The notes beneath the pieces are model-generated. The model was not told the DNA's origin. It made no database searches and was given only the letters and a program-made list of their open reading frames with translations. 64,000 nt of DNA from positions 1,116,001-1,180,000 of the forward strand of contig VNWV01000003.1 in NCBI GenBank assembly GCA_009801085.1, given 5' to 3'. This document shows, one piece after another, positions 21,812-33,391 of the stretch; position 1 is the first letter of the stretch; every line of letters begins with the position of its first letter. The position numbers and the translations under genes are program-made. The DNA is from Lasiodiplodia sp. COLG20 (lineage: Eukaryota; Ascomycota; Dothideomycetes; Botryosphaeriales; Botryosphaeriaceae).

Positions 21812-24322
21812 TCAGCGCGTGATGATCAAAGAGAAGCCATCCATCCACTGTCCACAGGAGCCGGAGATACCAGCAATGGCGTAGCCGCGCGGAGGAATTA
21901 GGGTATGACTGAGATTCCGTTAGTATCAGGACAGAGCAGTGAGAGGAACCAAAACTTACCCGCTGCCACCCGTTGCATTGCCGTAGATCTCGCTCTTCCT
22001 GTTTCTGTTGGTCAAGATCTGGATCCCATCGATCCACAACCCAGCCCGAAGATAGAAGCCCATCAGGATCTCTCCCTTCACTGTATCGAGCTTGAATTCG
22101 GAGCCACCAGGCTTGCCACCACGTTTTCCGAACAGCTGGCTGGTGTCATCGTCGTAGAAAAACTCGATACCATCCACGGCAAAGCCGTGGTAGACTTTGA
22201 TCGACATCAACACAATCCGCTTCTTCGTGATGTAGGAGCTTGACAGAAGCACCTCTTGCGGCTGAGAGCCCTCAAGCTGCGAGAAGCCAAGCTTAGAGCC
22301 AATGAAACCTTTCCGGCCGTCAGGGAGCTTTGTCTTGTTGGACTTCGCACTGAGCTTGCTGACATCGTCCACCACATGCTTCGAACCACCGTAAGAGAAT
22401 ACCTCGATCTTAAGAGGCTTCTTACGCTTATTCGAGGGGAGCTTGGCGCGAAGGTCGGCCTCCGTCACGGTGAGCAAGCGCGGGCCACTTGTGTTGCCAT
22501 CGTTCTGTAGGTACTCGATCCAAGTGTGGCAGACGTCGTCACCTTCAGGGTAGAGCTCGATCCAAGCTATTCCACTCTCGGCAGTGATAAGGATGTTAGC
22601 GTTATCAACCGTCCACACCTGGACGCTGTCGTCAGGGGGTAGTGGGGCATCCTGAGGAAGGCGGAAGCACGGATGGAAGCGGAACCGCAGACAATCAAGT
22701 CGGTGCCACCCGCACTCGTCATCGCGAGTACAGAGACGTTGGCCAGGGGATTGGGTCCGCGTGGAAAATGGCTCACGGGTGGTGAAACTCCGGTTCAGGC
22801 GAACATAGTCCCTCAGCATGACGCCAGACTCCTGATGAGGGCAGCCAAACAAATGGCCAGTCTCATGGAGGTGGGCACCAATTCCGATGTTCGCAGCCTC
22901 CCAAACACTGCCAGACTCATTGCAATCGTTTGCAACAAAGTTGGTATCCGTTTTGGTGATGTCAGTGAAGGCGGGGACGACTTCCTCAATACTTGCAGGG
23001 TAGCTCTGCAGGGCATGGGAGCCAAAGATGGCCAAGCCCACCTCACCATCACCACCACCAAGCGCCGCGTGGCCGCGAACAACCTTTTCTTGAGGGTCCC
23101 AGTGCGTGTCCAGGAACATGCAAGAAACGTACTGCTTTTGGCCCGCCTTCGGCCTGAAGTAGTCCTTGACGGCATCCATGGCAATGCCAAACAGTTTCCC
23201 TTTGTCGGCAGCCTTGTCATATTGCTGGGCAATGTTTAGATCACGGAGCTCCTCCACAGTCTTGTCGCACCTGATAATGTGGATCTTCGCCTCGTTGCGG
23301 TATTGGCCGGTGGTTTGGTCGTTGTACGTGAGGGTACCAGGCTGCCATTCCTCTTCATATCTCCAGCAGCGGCGGCCAAAGCTGTTGCGGAACATCTGCT
23401 CACCCGTAAAGGCCTGCCACAGATAGGCAGCCATGCGGAACTTGCGAATTGCAGTCTCCATTCCATTGCCCTCATTCTGCACACGGTCGGGCACCGCGTC
23501 ATATGTGCCGGGAGAATCCTTGCCGAGGATTATAGCCAAGTGGAGGGGCGGAGAGGAGTTTAGGGGGAGGTAGGTGATGTCGATCCACGAAGCGTGGGCA
23601 GGGATGGAGGTGCCACTGCTGGACAGCTTGGGCGAGCTAAAGTCAAGGCGAAGGGTGTTGGCGCCGGGCTGCAAGACTACCAGAGCCTTGAAGTGCGAGT
23701 CCGACACGGGCCAGCTAGTGGCTGGGAAAGTATCCTTGTCGTGATTCACAGTGATCGAACCGTCCATTACCTTCGAGTCGGATTCTCCGATGACACCCGA
23801 TATCAGCAAGACCTTTTGATAGACCTGCACAGCAGTTAGCGTCTGACATTATGTGTGATTGGCGGGTTCCATACCATTGCTCGGTTGTCGATGGAGAGGA
23901 CGCGCGGCGCATATGGCGACGTGGGCGGGTTCTTCGGCGGCGGGGTCGCGAACCCATTGAGACCCTATGCGTGCGCTGATTTAGAAAAAGAATCGGCTCG
24001 GAGAGAGGCGGTATGGAGGACTCACGACTGAGCTCATGCGCTTTGTGGCTGTTGTTGCGGGCCTGGAAGGCAGTTGAGGAACGGGAGGGACTGGAGTAGG
24101 GCCACCGTTCACTGCTTTAGAGTTGGAGAAGGAGCTCTCGCCGGGGAGCGACGGAGGAGGTGTCGTTTGCTGGTAGACGGAACTAAGGGTAGAAGAGCTC
24201 TTGCTCGTAGGAATGGACGTGCCTGAACCGTTGGAACCGTTGTTCGCCGGGTCCGAGGACGAAGTATCGGTACGGAAGCTTCTAACGGAGCGCCGGCGGA
24301 AGTCCTTGAGGAAAGACGGCAT
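21812..24322 (-). CDS. Putative zinc metallopeptidase with C-terminal jacalin-like domain (yeast YIL108W type)
   Basis: Exons 24322..24026, 23964..23875, 23824..21960 and 21908..21812 encode 782 residues. The N-terminus (about 1-100) is Ser/Pro-rich and disordered. The peptidase core contains YLWQAFTGEQMFRNSFGRR, a serine/threonine-poor middle, and the zinc motif HETGH at residues 449-453 within GAHLHETGHLFGCPHQ. A jacalin-like beta-prism follows, with GSKLGFSQL, IKVYHGFAVDGIEFFYDD, GEILMGFYLRAGLWIDGIQI, and the last exon adding GISGSCGQWMDGFSLIITR. The short last exon is convincing because it supplies the expected final strand. Fungal members are poorly studied cytoplasmic proteins with predicted peptidase activity. 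A divergent Whi5-type gene shares the upstream region. Confidence 0.9.
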
Positions 24323-25396
24323 AGCGGCACGTTGTAGGCCGAGCCTGGAATGTGGAAAGGAGCTAGAGGGGAGGGAACGGCGGTAGGTTGTATGCGAGCG
24401 GAGCCGGCTACCTAAGGCGGAGGGCGCAGGAAATCTGGAGAGGTGTGAGGATGACGCGGATGCGTTCGCGGTGGTCTGCGCCCGCAGGAGTGCCGCACTC
24501 AGCGAACGACAATGACTGGCATGTAAGCGGGCGGACGCGCAATTGCTGAGTGAGTGATGGCGAGGGCAGAACGGGAGCAAAGGGAGCGAAGGTGACGGTG
24601 TGCAGTGCAAGAGGGCTGGCCACTAAGGGGATTACGAGCTCAGTCTCTCTATCAAGCAAGCAAGCTATCAACTGCAACCTGCACGCCGCGCCGATCTGCG
24701 CCGGCGCAATAATCGCCAGGCGGGGACCTTGCACCGCGGGCGGGCCGCACACGCAGCACTCAACAGCAGCGTCCGCGCGCAGCCGACCAGCGCGGACGCC
24801 GATTTTTCATCGCACCAGCACAGGCGAGCGCTGCGCAGCGCCGTGCTATCGCGGCGCGCCGCTGAGGCCGCGGGTAGGCGTGTTTCATGCGCTTCAAACG
24901 CTGCCCGTTTCAAGCCAATGACGCTGGCGGCTGCTCCGAGCTGCGATCGCCTGAATCGTGCGTGGTGCCAAGCCCGCAGCCACAGGAATAGCAGCGCCGG
25001 CCCGCGCGTTGCCTGCTAGCGCCACCTGCCGCCCCGCCGTTGGTAACAGCGGCCCTGCCGCGTTTCGGTAACGCTGCTGACATAACAATCCCGCTCTGTA
25101 TACGTTACCGCCCCTGGTGCACGCGCGACCGTTCATTAATGCGCACCAGGCTCGCCTGCTCTCGTGTGTCGACGGAGCCTGTGCCTCCTTCTGCCCCATC
25201 CACTACCCGGCGATCTTCACGATTGCTCCGTAAGGCTTCCGGAATTCAGCCAGCTTCCCGGCCTCTTCTTGCACAAAATCTGAACTCTGCAACCAGCCTG
25301 CCTCCCGACAGTGTCTTCTCTCAACGACTGCGACCCGCCCGAAGCACCCGCACACAGTCGTTGACACCTCCCGGGCTTTGTTCTCCCTCCACAGCA
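24323..25396. other. Divergent promoter region, metallopeptidase / Whi5-type gene
   Basis: 1.07 kb, GC-rich, between two divergent start codons. An open frame extends upstream of the peptidase ATG but looks like untranslated leader, since it is rich in Ser, Arg and Leu and has no conserved motif. No other feature seen. Confidence 0.55.
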
Positions 25397-26641
25397 ATGG
25401 CGTCGGCAGTGTCGTCCGAGCGGCTCGACCAGCCAGCTGAGGTTGCGAGCAAGGTCCTGAGGAGAGCTCAGGTGTCGAAGGTACCCTCGACACCACGGAT
25501 CGCTTTTCCCCGCTCAACTAACCGCCGCCTCTAGATGACTCGGGCACTGCAGAACCGCCTGGCGCTTGCCAACGTCAAGGTCAAGCACGGCTGGGAGAAC
25601 CTCAACATTGACGCCATTGAGCCTCGGATTGACGTGGAGCTGAAGCGTAAGCGCCCGGCATCGAGCAACACGACTCTTTCCGATACCTCGTCCAGCACCT
25701 CGGACCGCTTCCACCATCTCGCTGCCTTCGACTCGTCGCCGCTCGCGGCCCCCATATTCTCCGACGATGTCGGGAGGTCCGGAGGTGGATACGGGTCAGC
25801 AAAGAGGATGAGGTACCAGCCCGACTTTTACAGGCGGCCCGTCTCCAGCAACCATTCTCGCACAAGGGTCAGGCCTTCGAGTGCTAGGACTTGGAAGAGC
25901 TCGTACCGGCTGCCGGAATCCTCTCCTGCCTATCGCAAGACCAGGAACTTCTCGCTTCCCCAGGTGCCAAGCCTCTCGTTCGTCTCAGAGGGTTCCACCG
26001 TGGCCGACGAGCCTCTCTCGCCATTGCTGTCCGAAGATGACGATGCAGACCTTCCTGTGTCTTCCTTCCAGGTCAATGCCTCCCATATGCGTTCCTCGCC
26101 TCCGCCTCTGCAAAGTCCAAGCACGCCCCCTCCTGGCATGTCCCGCTCAGGCCGCCTACGCAACGATACCTTCACGGCTACACCTCGGAACAACCACAAT
26201 GGGGAGGAAGATGCGAACTTGCTCATGTACCTGGCAACGTCCCCGTCTCCGGCCAACCCTGCCACCAACAAGACTCGCATCATGGCTCCTTCGACGCCGC
26301 CGCAGAGGACCACACCCCTCCCGTCTTCCATGATGTCGACGCCCGGTGGTGGTGCTCCCTTCTCCGGCTTCGGCTTGCACACCCCCGGCAACAACCTGAA
26401 CTTTGCCGACTTCCTCAACATGACGCCAAGTCCTGCCCAGATCTCGAGTAGCTGGAACCGTACACCTGTGGCTGCTGGGAAGACGCCTCTGACGGCCCGC
26501 GATGCGCGCAGGCGTCTGAACTTTGACACTCTTCTCCCCCCGACGAGCCACAGCCCCACGGTCGGCTCTCTTGAGCGCTCGAGGATCAGCAAGATGGAGA
26601 CTGGCCTTGGCATGGATCTCGGCGGGGAGCTGGTCTCCTAG
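25397..26641 (+). CDS. Whi5/Nrm1-type G1/S transcriptional repressor
   Basis: Exons 25397..25480 and 25535..26641 encode 396 residues. The intron has GTACCC and CTCTAG ends and a CTAAC branch site. The join gives RRAQVSK-MTRALQNRLALANVKVKHGWENL, the N-terminal signature of filamentous-fungal Whi5-like proteins. Further on are EEDANLLMYLATSPSPA (about 251-268) and NLNFADFLNMTPSPAQ (about 314-330), the Whi5-domain and TF-binding type blocks. Many SP/TP sites (TPPP, TPPQ, SPSP) are potential CDK sites, matching the regulation of Whi5 and Nrm1 by cyclin-CDK. The expected role is to restrain SBF/MBF-dependent transcription at Start. Whether it is closer to Whi5 or Nrm1 cannot be decided here. Confidence 0.88.
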
Positions 26642-29600
26642 AGTGACGAACACCTCACGAATGATGAGCTGATACGTCGAGTGGCGTGCGCTGTGTTGCA
26701 CACTCGCACCGTCGCTCTCTGTCATATGCACTTCTGTCCACGGCCTGCTTTGCTTGTTCGATAATGCCTTCATCAAGTTGGTTACTTGCTGGCGGCTCTT
26801 TTCTATTCTTCTGCGGCAGCGGTCCAGGCACCGCCATGCTCCCTTTTTTTAAGCATCTTTTTTGCTCTTTTTTTAGGATACCACGCACAGCGAGCGACAG
26901 TTAGCATTGATTTTATGGAACAAAAGAACAAGGCGGCATGCCATTTTACCGAGAGAGGCATGGGCCGCAGGGGGTCCAGAAAAGGAACAGCGTGGCTGGT
27001 TCCGCCACTAATCTCGGGATTTATGTAGCAGTAGATAGCGATCAGGAACAATGCCAATGGATCGAGGTTCAGGAGAGTCAGTTATCCATATTGTAGCCCG
27101 TGCTTTCAGCCAGGACTCGGAAGCAAGCGACAGGCCGAGGATGAACGGAAAACGAATCTCATGGGTTGAGCCTCAGGCCACCATGCACATCTCCCTGATC
27201 GCCCGTAGGCAGCACAGCTGAGAGGGAACACGCACGGAGCGTGGCCGGGCAACCAGTCGGTAGGCGCATTTGCCGGATTGGTGAGGCTGGGCTTGTCACG
27301 CTGGGCGAACAAGCAACAATTCGTGGGATCGGTCGCAAGCGGGCTGGATCGAAGGTAGCTGACACGCGGACAAGGTGATGCATGCAGATAGTAAGCGACA
27401 GCCCTCGGAGCATGCTAGCTACTCGCGCGCTGGCACTCTGTGCCTTCATCCTCACGCGCTGGTCGTCCTTGCCCCTGCGCCGCGGCGTTCGTTTTGCTGA
27501 CAGGCTATTTGCTTTTGACCGGGCGGAGCTGTCGTGCAACCTGAGCCGCGCTCTCTTTCATTCCAGCAATCGCAGAATTAACCTTAACAAACGGGAAGGG
27601 AAATTAGAGCCCATGCAAAGGAACGTGTCGAAACACCAAAAGAACATCCAGGAAGAAGTAAAATGATGGTGCCCGTCACGCAAGCCGCGCGACAGTCACG
27701 CCTCTCAGGCGAGCCATGTGGGGGAGGAGACGTCATACGGGCGACCGGTCGGAAAGGGCAAAGAACGAGGGGTTCGCCATCATTGGCGCAGCAGGAGTCA
27801 ACTCCATGGCGGAACGTGAATCGTGGACGAACAAAAGCGCGGCCCTAACCCCGCAAAGCTGGGCAGGTCTCTCGACATTTTGGCAAAAAAATAAAGATAG
27901 GGCCCCGGGACCGCGGGCTGGCTGACGCGCGCGCTTTTCTGGGTTTCTGGACTGGGCGAGCTGCAAGAGTGACAGAGTGCAGTGCAGCAGTCGCAGGCAG
28001 AGGCGCGCGCGCGGGCGCGTTGTCGGCCCCAGCTCTGGCTGCTCTCGACGCGTCGACCACCAGCCTGGCGCTGAGTTTATGCAAGGTTGTCGCGCGTCAC
28101 CCAGCCAATGGTGGGGCACGCCTTCGTACCTGCCCAGGAGGGGAGCCGACCGGGGGGGAGGGGTGGCTGCCGCGTTTTAACGGTCTCCTGGCGGACGATA
28201 CGGCTTGGCGGTGTATCTGTCAGCGCTGACACAGATGACTCAAGCCGGGTTTTGTTCCTTCCGCCAGACGCTCGGATTGCCGACTTCCTTGGCAGCAAAT
28301 CGCGGACGAGCCCACAAGGAGAGTTAAAGGTGGGTTGGCAATGATGAAAACGGGGGGCTGTCTCCGTCGGCGGATGACGATCCCAGCCACAAGGCCGCGC
28401 AAACTCGATGCTAACGCGACCTTGCGCTGCCCGGCTTCGACCAAGGCAAGAGGCGGCGGTGCCCGGAATGCGGCTTTGACGGAAACCCCTCGAAGCGCGT
28501 CAGGCCATCATCATCATGGTCGGGTGTTGAGGGCAGCTGTGGCGTCACCGCATCCTTGGCCCACGCCGGCGCTCCCGCGCGACGAGCTCACGGCCGGGCG
28601 ACGCTATGGAAGTTGGTGTTGCGCGTCCCGGCGAGCAAGCGCGATAAGGGTCAGCTTGCTTGTCTTCGCTGAGCTTGCCGGTTGAGCTTGGGTGCGGGTA
28701 TCCTTGTCGAACTGCAAGGCGGCGGCGGCGGTCTGGCGCATCGGCGATTCAAGATCGTCGCGCGTCTTCATCTCGTTTTCCGGCAAGCGCTCTCCACTCA
28801 GCCCAACCGCATATTGCAATTTTTAGGTCGGCACTTTGGCCCAGCCACCAGAGCTACCCTTCGTTTCAGGGAGCTTGCATGTGTCAGTGGCTCGTCGCTG
28901 TGGCTTGGCCTCGTTGATCAAAGAGCCGCCTGCTGCTCCTTTGTACTCTCTGCAGACCCTTTGTCCTCTGTTGCACCGCCGCCGTGCCTCCTGACCTCGT
29001 GAAGATCGTCGTGCAATACGAGCGTCGCCACCCTCCACGAGAAAGGCTTTCTCCGGCTCGAATTAGTCGGAGGCGGAGTCGGCTTTCGCGGCCCTTCATA
29101 TACGGACCTATGCGCCGGCCTACTCACGCTACTACCCTGAGGCACTCCCTCCTCATTTAGATTTCATTTCTTCCTCGCGCCCGACTATCTCCAATCACGT
29201 CATCCAGTCGGCAGTAGCAGCATGAGACAGGACAGTCTCAAGGCGAATCATCTCTCAATCCCAGAGATAAAACTCACTTAGCTTTGCTTCCCCCATGCAA
29301 GCTTCGTGCAGTTTCAGTGTAACGTGGTCTAGCAACCTGCATCTCGACCTGGGTCTCATGCAGCTATGTCCGCACGGAGACGACACCGGGATTCACCCAA
29401 TTGCGCTCTCCCGGCTGCTCCCTCTCATTCGTTGTCCGTTATCTACATGAACAACGGCTGGTGCCCGTCGCTCCCCGAAATGAATCCTATACTACGGGAA
29501 GGATGCGATAGATAGGTTTCTCCTTTCATTTTCTTGCTGGCCTTCTCCACTGTCCGGTTTTAACCTTGTGTTCTGCCAAATTTGCCTCGTTCTACCGCAC

Positions 29601-31377
29601 CTCTCGCCCCTTACCCTTCCCAATCCGTGAGCAACACACGTAGCGCAACCACACGGCAGAATTTTCTTCGATTCACTATCCTTCTCAGAAAAAGAAGGAA
29701 AATGATCGGCAATGCAACAGAAATTAGTCAAGACTCTGTAGGCAGGTGTACATGCAGGGTTCGCAGGTACTTGTAACGTTACTCTTGTGTAACATTTAAT
29801 CCGCCATCGCAGTCCGTTTCCCTTCAAACCGTCAGCCGCAGCAAATGGCTGAGTGGGTGGCTGCATAGCTTGATTGCGCCGAAGCTTGGACAAGTAGTAC
29901 CTACTGGCATCGCATTCCTCCTTACGCCGTCAGCAGGCACACCATTTGGTTCTACATCACCATTTATCACAGCAGGCTGAGAGTGGTCTACGGTCAATGA
30001 TGATTTTCTCCCATCCTTGTTATCGATGGTCCGTCGCTCCTGAGGAAGGAAATTTGAGAAAGGAGGGGGGGCGAGCGGTGTAGGTGCGTTGGCCGTACCG
30101 TGGGTTGCGCGCGCTGATCGATTGATTTGATCTACGAATATCTTGACACTTGTGAACGCTGCTACAAGCGAACAATGGTGGCAAAAAAGAGCACAGCTAC
30201 AAACCGGACTTTCTGCCACCCTCCTTCGATCAACCTGTTTTTCCCCGGTGCACCCAGATCTTATATTTATGAGGAAGGTCCGCATGGCTATTATTATCAT
30301 CCAACCCGCTTCTTATATCCGAATACGGTCTCTTTCATTCTTCTACTGCTTTGCCGAGCTTTAAGATCGACTCACTATTACTGGAGTCGTGGAGCTCGGT
30401 TACTCGCTTATCACGGAGTTGGCGGAGATACAGTGAGGAGTAACTGCTGGGAATGGGACACTGGCGAATGCAGCTGGGGCATCGTAGACTCTACGAGATA
30501 TAACCATCGTTGGCAATGAAATTTTGCATACCACTCAGATGCCCGAATGAATATGTGCTGATACTGCGCCCATGTTTCAAACACACCGTTCATGGAGTCC
30601 TTTACATACTCTGTCAGGCATGTTACAACTGGTTACGGAAGCGGACGATTCCATTCGTGTCACATTGATGAAACTAGTCAGCGGGGCAGTATTCTACTGC
30701 CTCTTATTGAGTAGGAAGAAAAGTACTTTAGACTCGCACCAAGATATGATGAATCGCTCGAGGCAAAGGAAGGATTATTTGAATGCTATGAACTCACCAT
30801 GATGTCTACACAGGCCCTCAGCAACCTTTTTACAAGGAACGGCATTCATGGGGGCTAAAAGCTATTATCCGGACGATATCTTCAACTGACTATGGCATGG
30901 GCGAAAAACAAGTCCACGTTAACCTTCAGCTGCAATATCCACCTGTACCATCCTGTCACTAGATCCTGAGAGAAAAGTCCGCTATAAAAAACTGAACAGG
31001 TTAAAAAACTTAACGACAATCAGGAAAGATAAGCATTACAATAGGTGCGTTAGCATCCTCGGGTATCTATAATAAATAAAGAGGTAAGCCCCCCTAAGCT
31101 TTTAGCTATCATCGGGGTTTCCCACCCACCCGGGCTTTAGTAAAACTACTCAATGGAAAAGCAACCCAGACTCTGCCACGAGTTTATATCTAATCCAGAA
31201 AGGAAAAAGAGCAGATCAATCCCAGATCCGGACTCCAGAAACTCCACATCACTCTCTCCTCAGATACTCCTTAACCCTTCCACCAGAATCTCCTCCCCGT
31301 CATCAATATCCGTAATATCGGACTCTGGGTCACACCGAGTAGTCCGGCCCAGACTGTTGCACCTCAGGCTGTCGCAC
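26642..31377. other. Gene-poor convergent interval, 4.7 kb
   Basis: Lies between the 3' ends of the Whi5-type gene and the acidic hypothetical gene. The first part is GC-rich with GCGC runs near 28000; the last kilobase is more AT-rich. All open frames are under about 160 codons, mostly without ATG, and show no domain. It contains palindromic repeat copy C. A non-coding RNA or a gene of many small exons cannot be excluded. Confidence 0.5.
30851..30916. repeat. Palindromic hairpin repeat family, copy C (decayed)
   Basis: AAAGCTATTATCCGGACGAT followed by ATCTTCAACTGACTATGGCATGG and a GCGAAAAACAAGTCCA end. This is a two-arm copy with a short loop whose core matches at most positions; the arms carry several substitutions. 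Confidence 0.6.
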
Positions 31378-31953
31378 CTAAGATTGCCGCAATTCGAAAG
31401 GGAAGTGGATGCGGCCGGCGGTCCAGCCGTATCTCTCTTGCGCTGCCGCCGCCACCGCTGCTGCTGCTTCCTCCTCCTCCTTCTCCTCCTCTTCGACCCT
31501 GATCCTGGTTGTATTAGGTCTAGGGGGCGTAGGAGGACGGTATAAACCCTCCTCGTCACTGTCTTCCGACTCCGCTTCGGAGCCGGCGGGGAAGGTGAGA
31601 TCACCGAGGTTTAGGATGATCTCCCATGTGAAGATTTCGTCGTCGTCGTCGTCCCCTTCTTCTAAAAAGTCCACCTCCACAGGAAGCACCACGTGACTGA
31701 GCCAGCAGTAGTCGTAGTGCCTGAGGCAGAATCCGGCGTGTCCCTGGAATGCCACAAACCGGCGGGGGACGAGCACGGACTGCCATATCCCCCAGGCCTC
31801 GCCATTGGCGTTGCGGAAGGCGTGTGCGGTGAGCTGGGCTTCTTCGATGGTTTCGATGAAGCCGGTGGCGGGATAGTAGAACACGAGATCGTCCGCGCTG
31901 TGGAACTCGTGGTCGTATGGGCATTTGTATGGAGGGTAATATCCGTCTGCCAT
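31378..31953 (-). CDS. Acidic hypothetical protein
   Basis: A 191-residue single-exon frame starting at ATG 31953 (MADGYYPPYKCPYDHEFHS). The open frame extends further upstream only through a non-ATG codon. The N-terminal half is rich in aromatic residues and looks folded: DDLVFYYPATGFIETIEEAQ, EAWGIWQSVLVPRRFVAF, GFCLRHYDYCWLSHVVLP. Then come a poly-Asp stretch (EEGDDDDDE), EIILNLGDLTF, an acidic Ser/Glu region with PPTPPRP, a Glu/Ala-rich run and a short WTAGRIHFPFELRQS end. I do not recognise the family. Coding character is suggested by composition and by the upstream leader lacking other ATGs, but there is no independent proof. Confidence 0.55.
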   Translation of the reverse strand: MADGYYPPYKCPYDHEFHSADDLVFYYPATGFIETIEEAQLTAHAFRNANGEAWGIWQSVLVPRRFVAFQGHAGFCLRHYDYCWLSHVVLPVEVDFLEEGDDDDDEIFTWEIILNLGDLTFPAGSEAESEDSDEEGLYRPPTPPRPNTTRIRVEEEEKEEEEAAAAVAAAAQERYGWTAGRIHFPFELRQS

Positions 31954-33391
31954 TGTGACGTCTGGGTTGAGTGGCTGTTGGTTGGTAGCTCGGTAGTTCG
32001 GAATTTTTGAAGTGTTGTGGTGGTTGGCTGGCTGCCGGTGATGTTTGCCGGGTTGTCGTGCAGTGTTGGTGGATATGGTCAAGAGAGATGGCCTGGTCGG
32101 GGTTGTTGAGGAGAGGGAGAGGAATGGCTGTGGGCGGGGGCGAGCTTTTCTACTGCAAGAATTGCATTTTTAACGGGATCGCTTCTGAAGTAGACGTAAG
32201 TGGTCCAAAGAACAAGTGGCATAGAATGATTTTCGCTGTGAGATAGCCACCGATTCTGCGGAATCTCGGGAGACGGGTCATGGGTCCGGTCATTGTGACG
32301 GACCATCGGGTGAATTCCATGATATTCGCCTCTTCTGTTTGCTCTTGGTTGAAACCATAACGGGTTGACTCTCGAAGGGACACACTGTGCGGCTGGACTG
32401 GGCGCGAAGCTGAGGAGGTGAACGGGTGATGTATTGAGCTACCCGAAAGGAAAGCACTAAATACCCCCCTCCACGATCGTGCCTGCCAACAACGCAACTG
32501 CCAGAGACTATGTACACATATACACTCAGAGGTGTGACCCAGCCCAATGAGGTATTCTATTCTGGTTCAATATTATATGTGGCCCTTCTTACTTCAGCAC
32601 CGTTTGATTGTTGTCAGTGAGCCACGAACACGGTATGTGGTCTAAGCTGCCTGCAGATATTATATAGATCATCCTGCGCACCTTCTTTGATTTCTTACAA
32701 GAACCATAGCAATTCACCATCGTCGAAGCTTGTCCGAAAGAGTAGCACTACAATAGTACGAAACTGTGCAGGCAAGACTAATAATAAAGATGCCGTGTGA
32801 CCAATGAGAAGGCTAACACGAATTGATTTTTCGTTCATGCTATGGGTAGTTGAAGCTATCGTCTGGATGATAATGTATTATTTTTAATTCGACATTCTCG
32901 TCCGGACGATAGCTTCATGTCCTGCTGCCTACGTTTGTATTGGAGTAACATGACGCGTGCGCCCATTTGAGATCTTGTTAGGGTTTGAATGGTGTTAAAT
33001 TCTTCACGTAGCACCTGACCAAGATGACTCAAAGTGAACCAAACAACGGAAGAGCTATTCTTCGGCAATTCAAGTATATCCTCTATCTATTTCAGCCGCC
33101 CCACGCGACTAGCCATGACCTTCCCTGGTTCTCATCCGTCATGTTCCCCTTCACACACAAAAAGAAAAGAAAAAAACCAGAACGCCTCCCCCTTTCTTTT
33201 CCCTTCGCCCTTCACTCCGAAATATCGATGTAAGAAACCACAGTCATCCATCATACATCGTTCATGAAAAGGAGGAATCTGCGTCTCAAATATGAGAAAC
33301 GGCAGAGTATTTGGATACTAAACATCGACGAAAAAGGCGAGAGAAATGAATTGTTTGCAAGAAATCGGAATCTGTCGAACGGGCAGATGAC
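31954..33391. other. Intergenic region, 1.4 kb
   Basis: Promoter side of the acidic hypothetical gene and 3' flank of the tetraspan gene. It contains palindromic repeat copy D. No gene recognised. Confidence 0.55.
32819..32919. repeat. Palindromic hairpin repeat family, copy D (two arms with AT-rich loop)
   Basis: The left arm (about 32828..32874) reads CGTTCATGCTATGGGTAG then TTGAAGCTATCGTCTGGATG. The right arm (about 32892..32919) reads ACATTCTCGTCCGGACGATA then GCTTCATG. An AT-rich loop lies between. The left arm carries C-to-T changes at the CpG sites of the core. Confidence 0.75.

Noticed and set aside
24323..24610. N-terminal extension of the metallopeptidase
   Set aside because: The open frame continues upstream of ATG 24322 but is Ser/Arg/Leu-rich leader sequence; the MPSFLKDFRRR start is the natural one.
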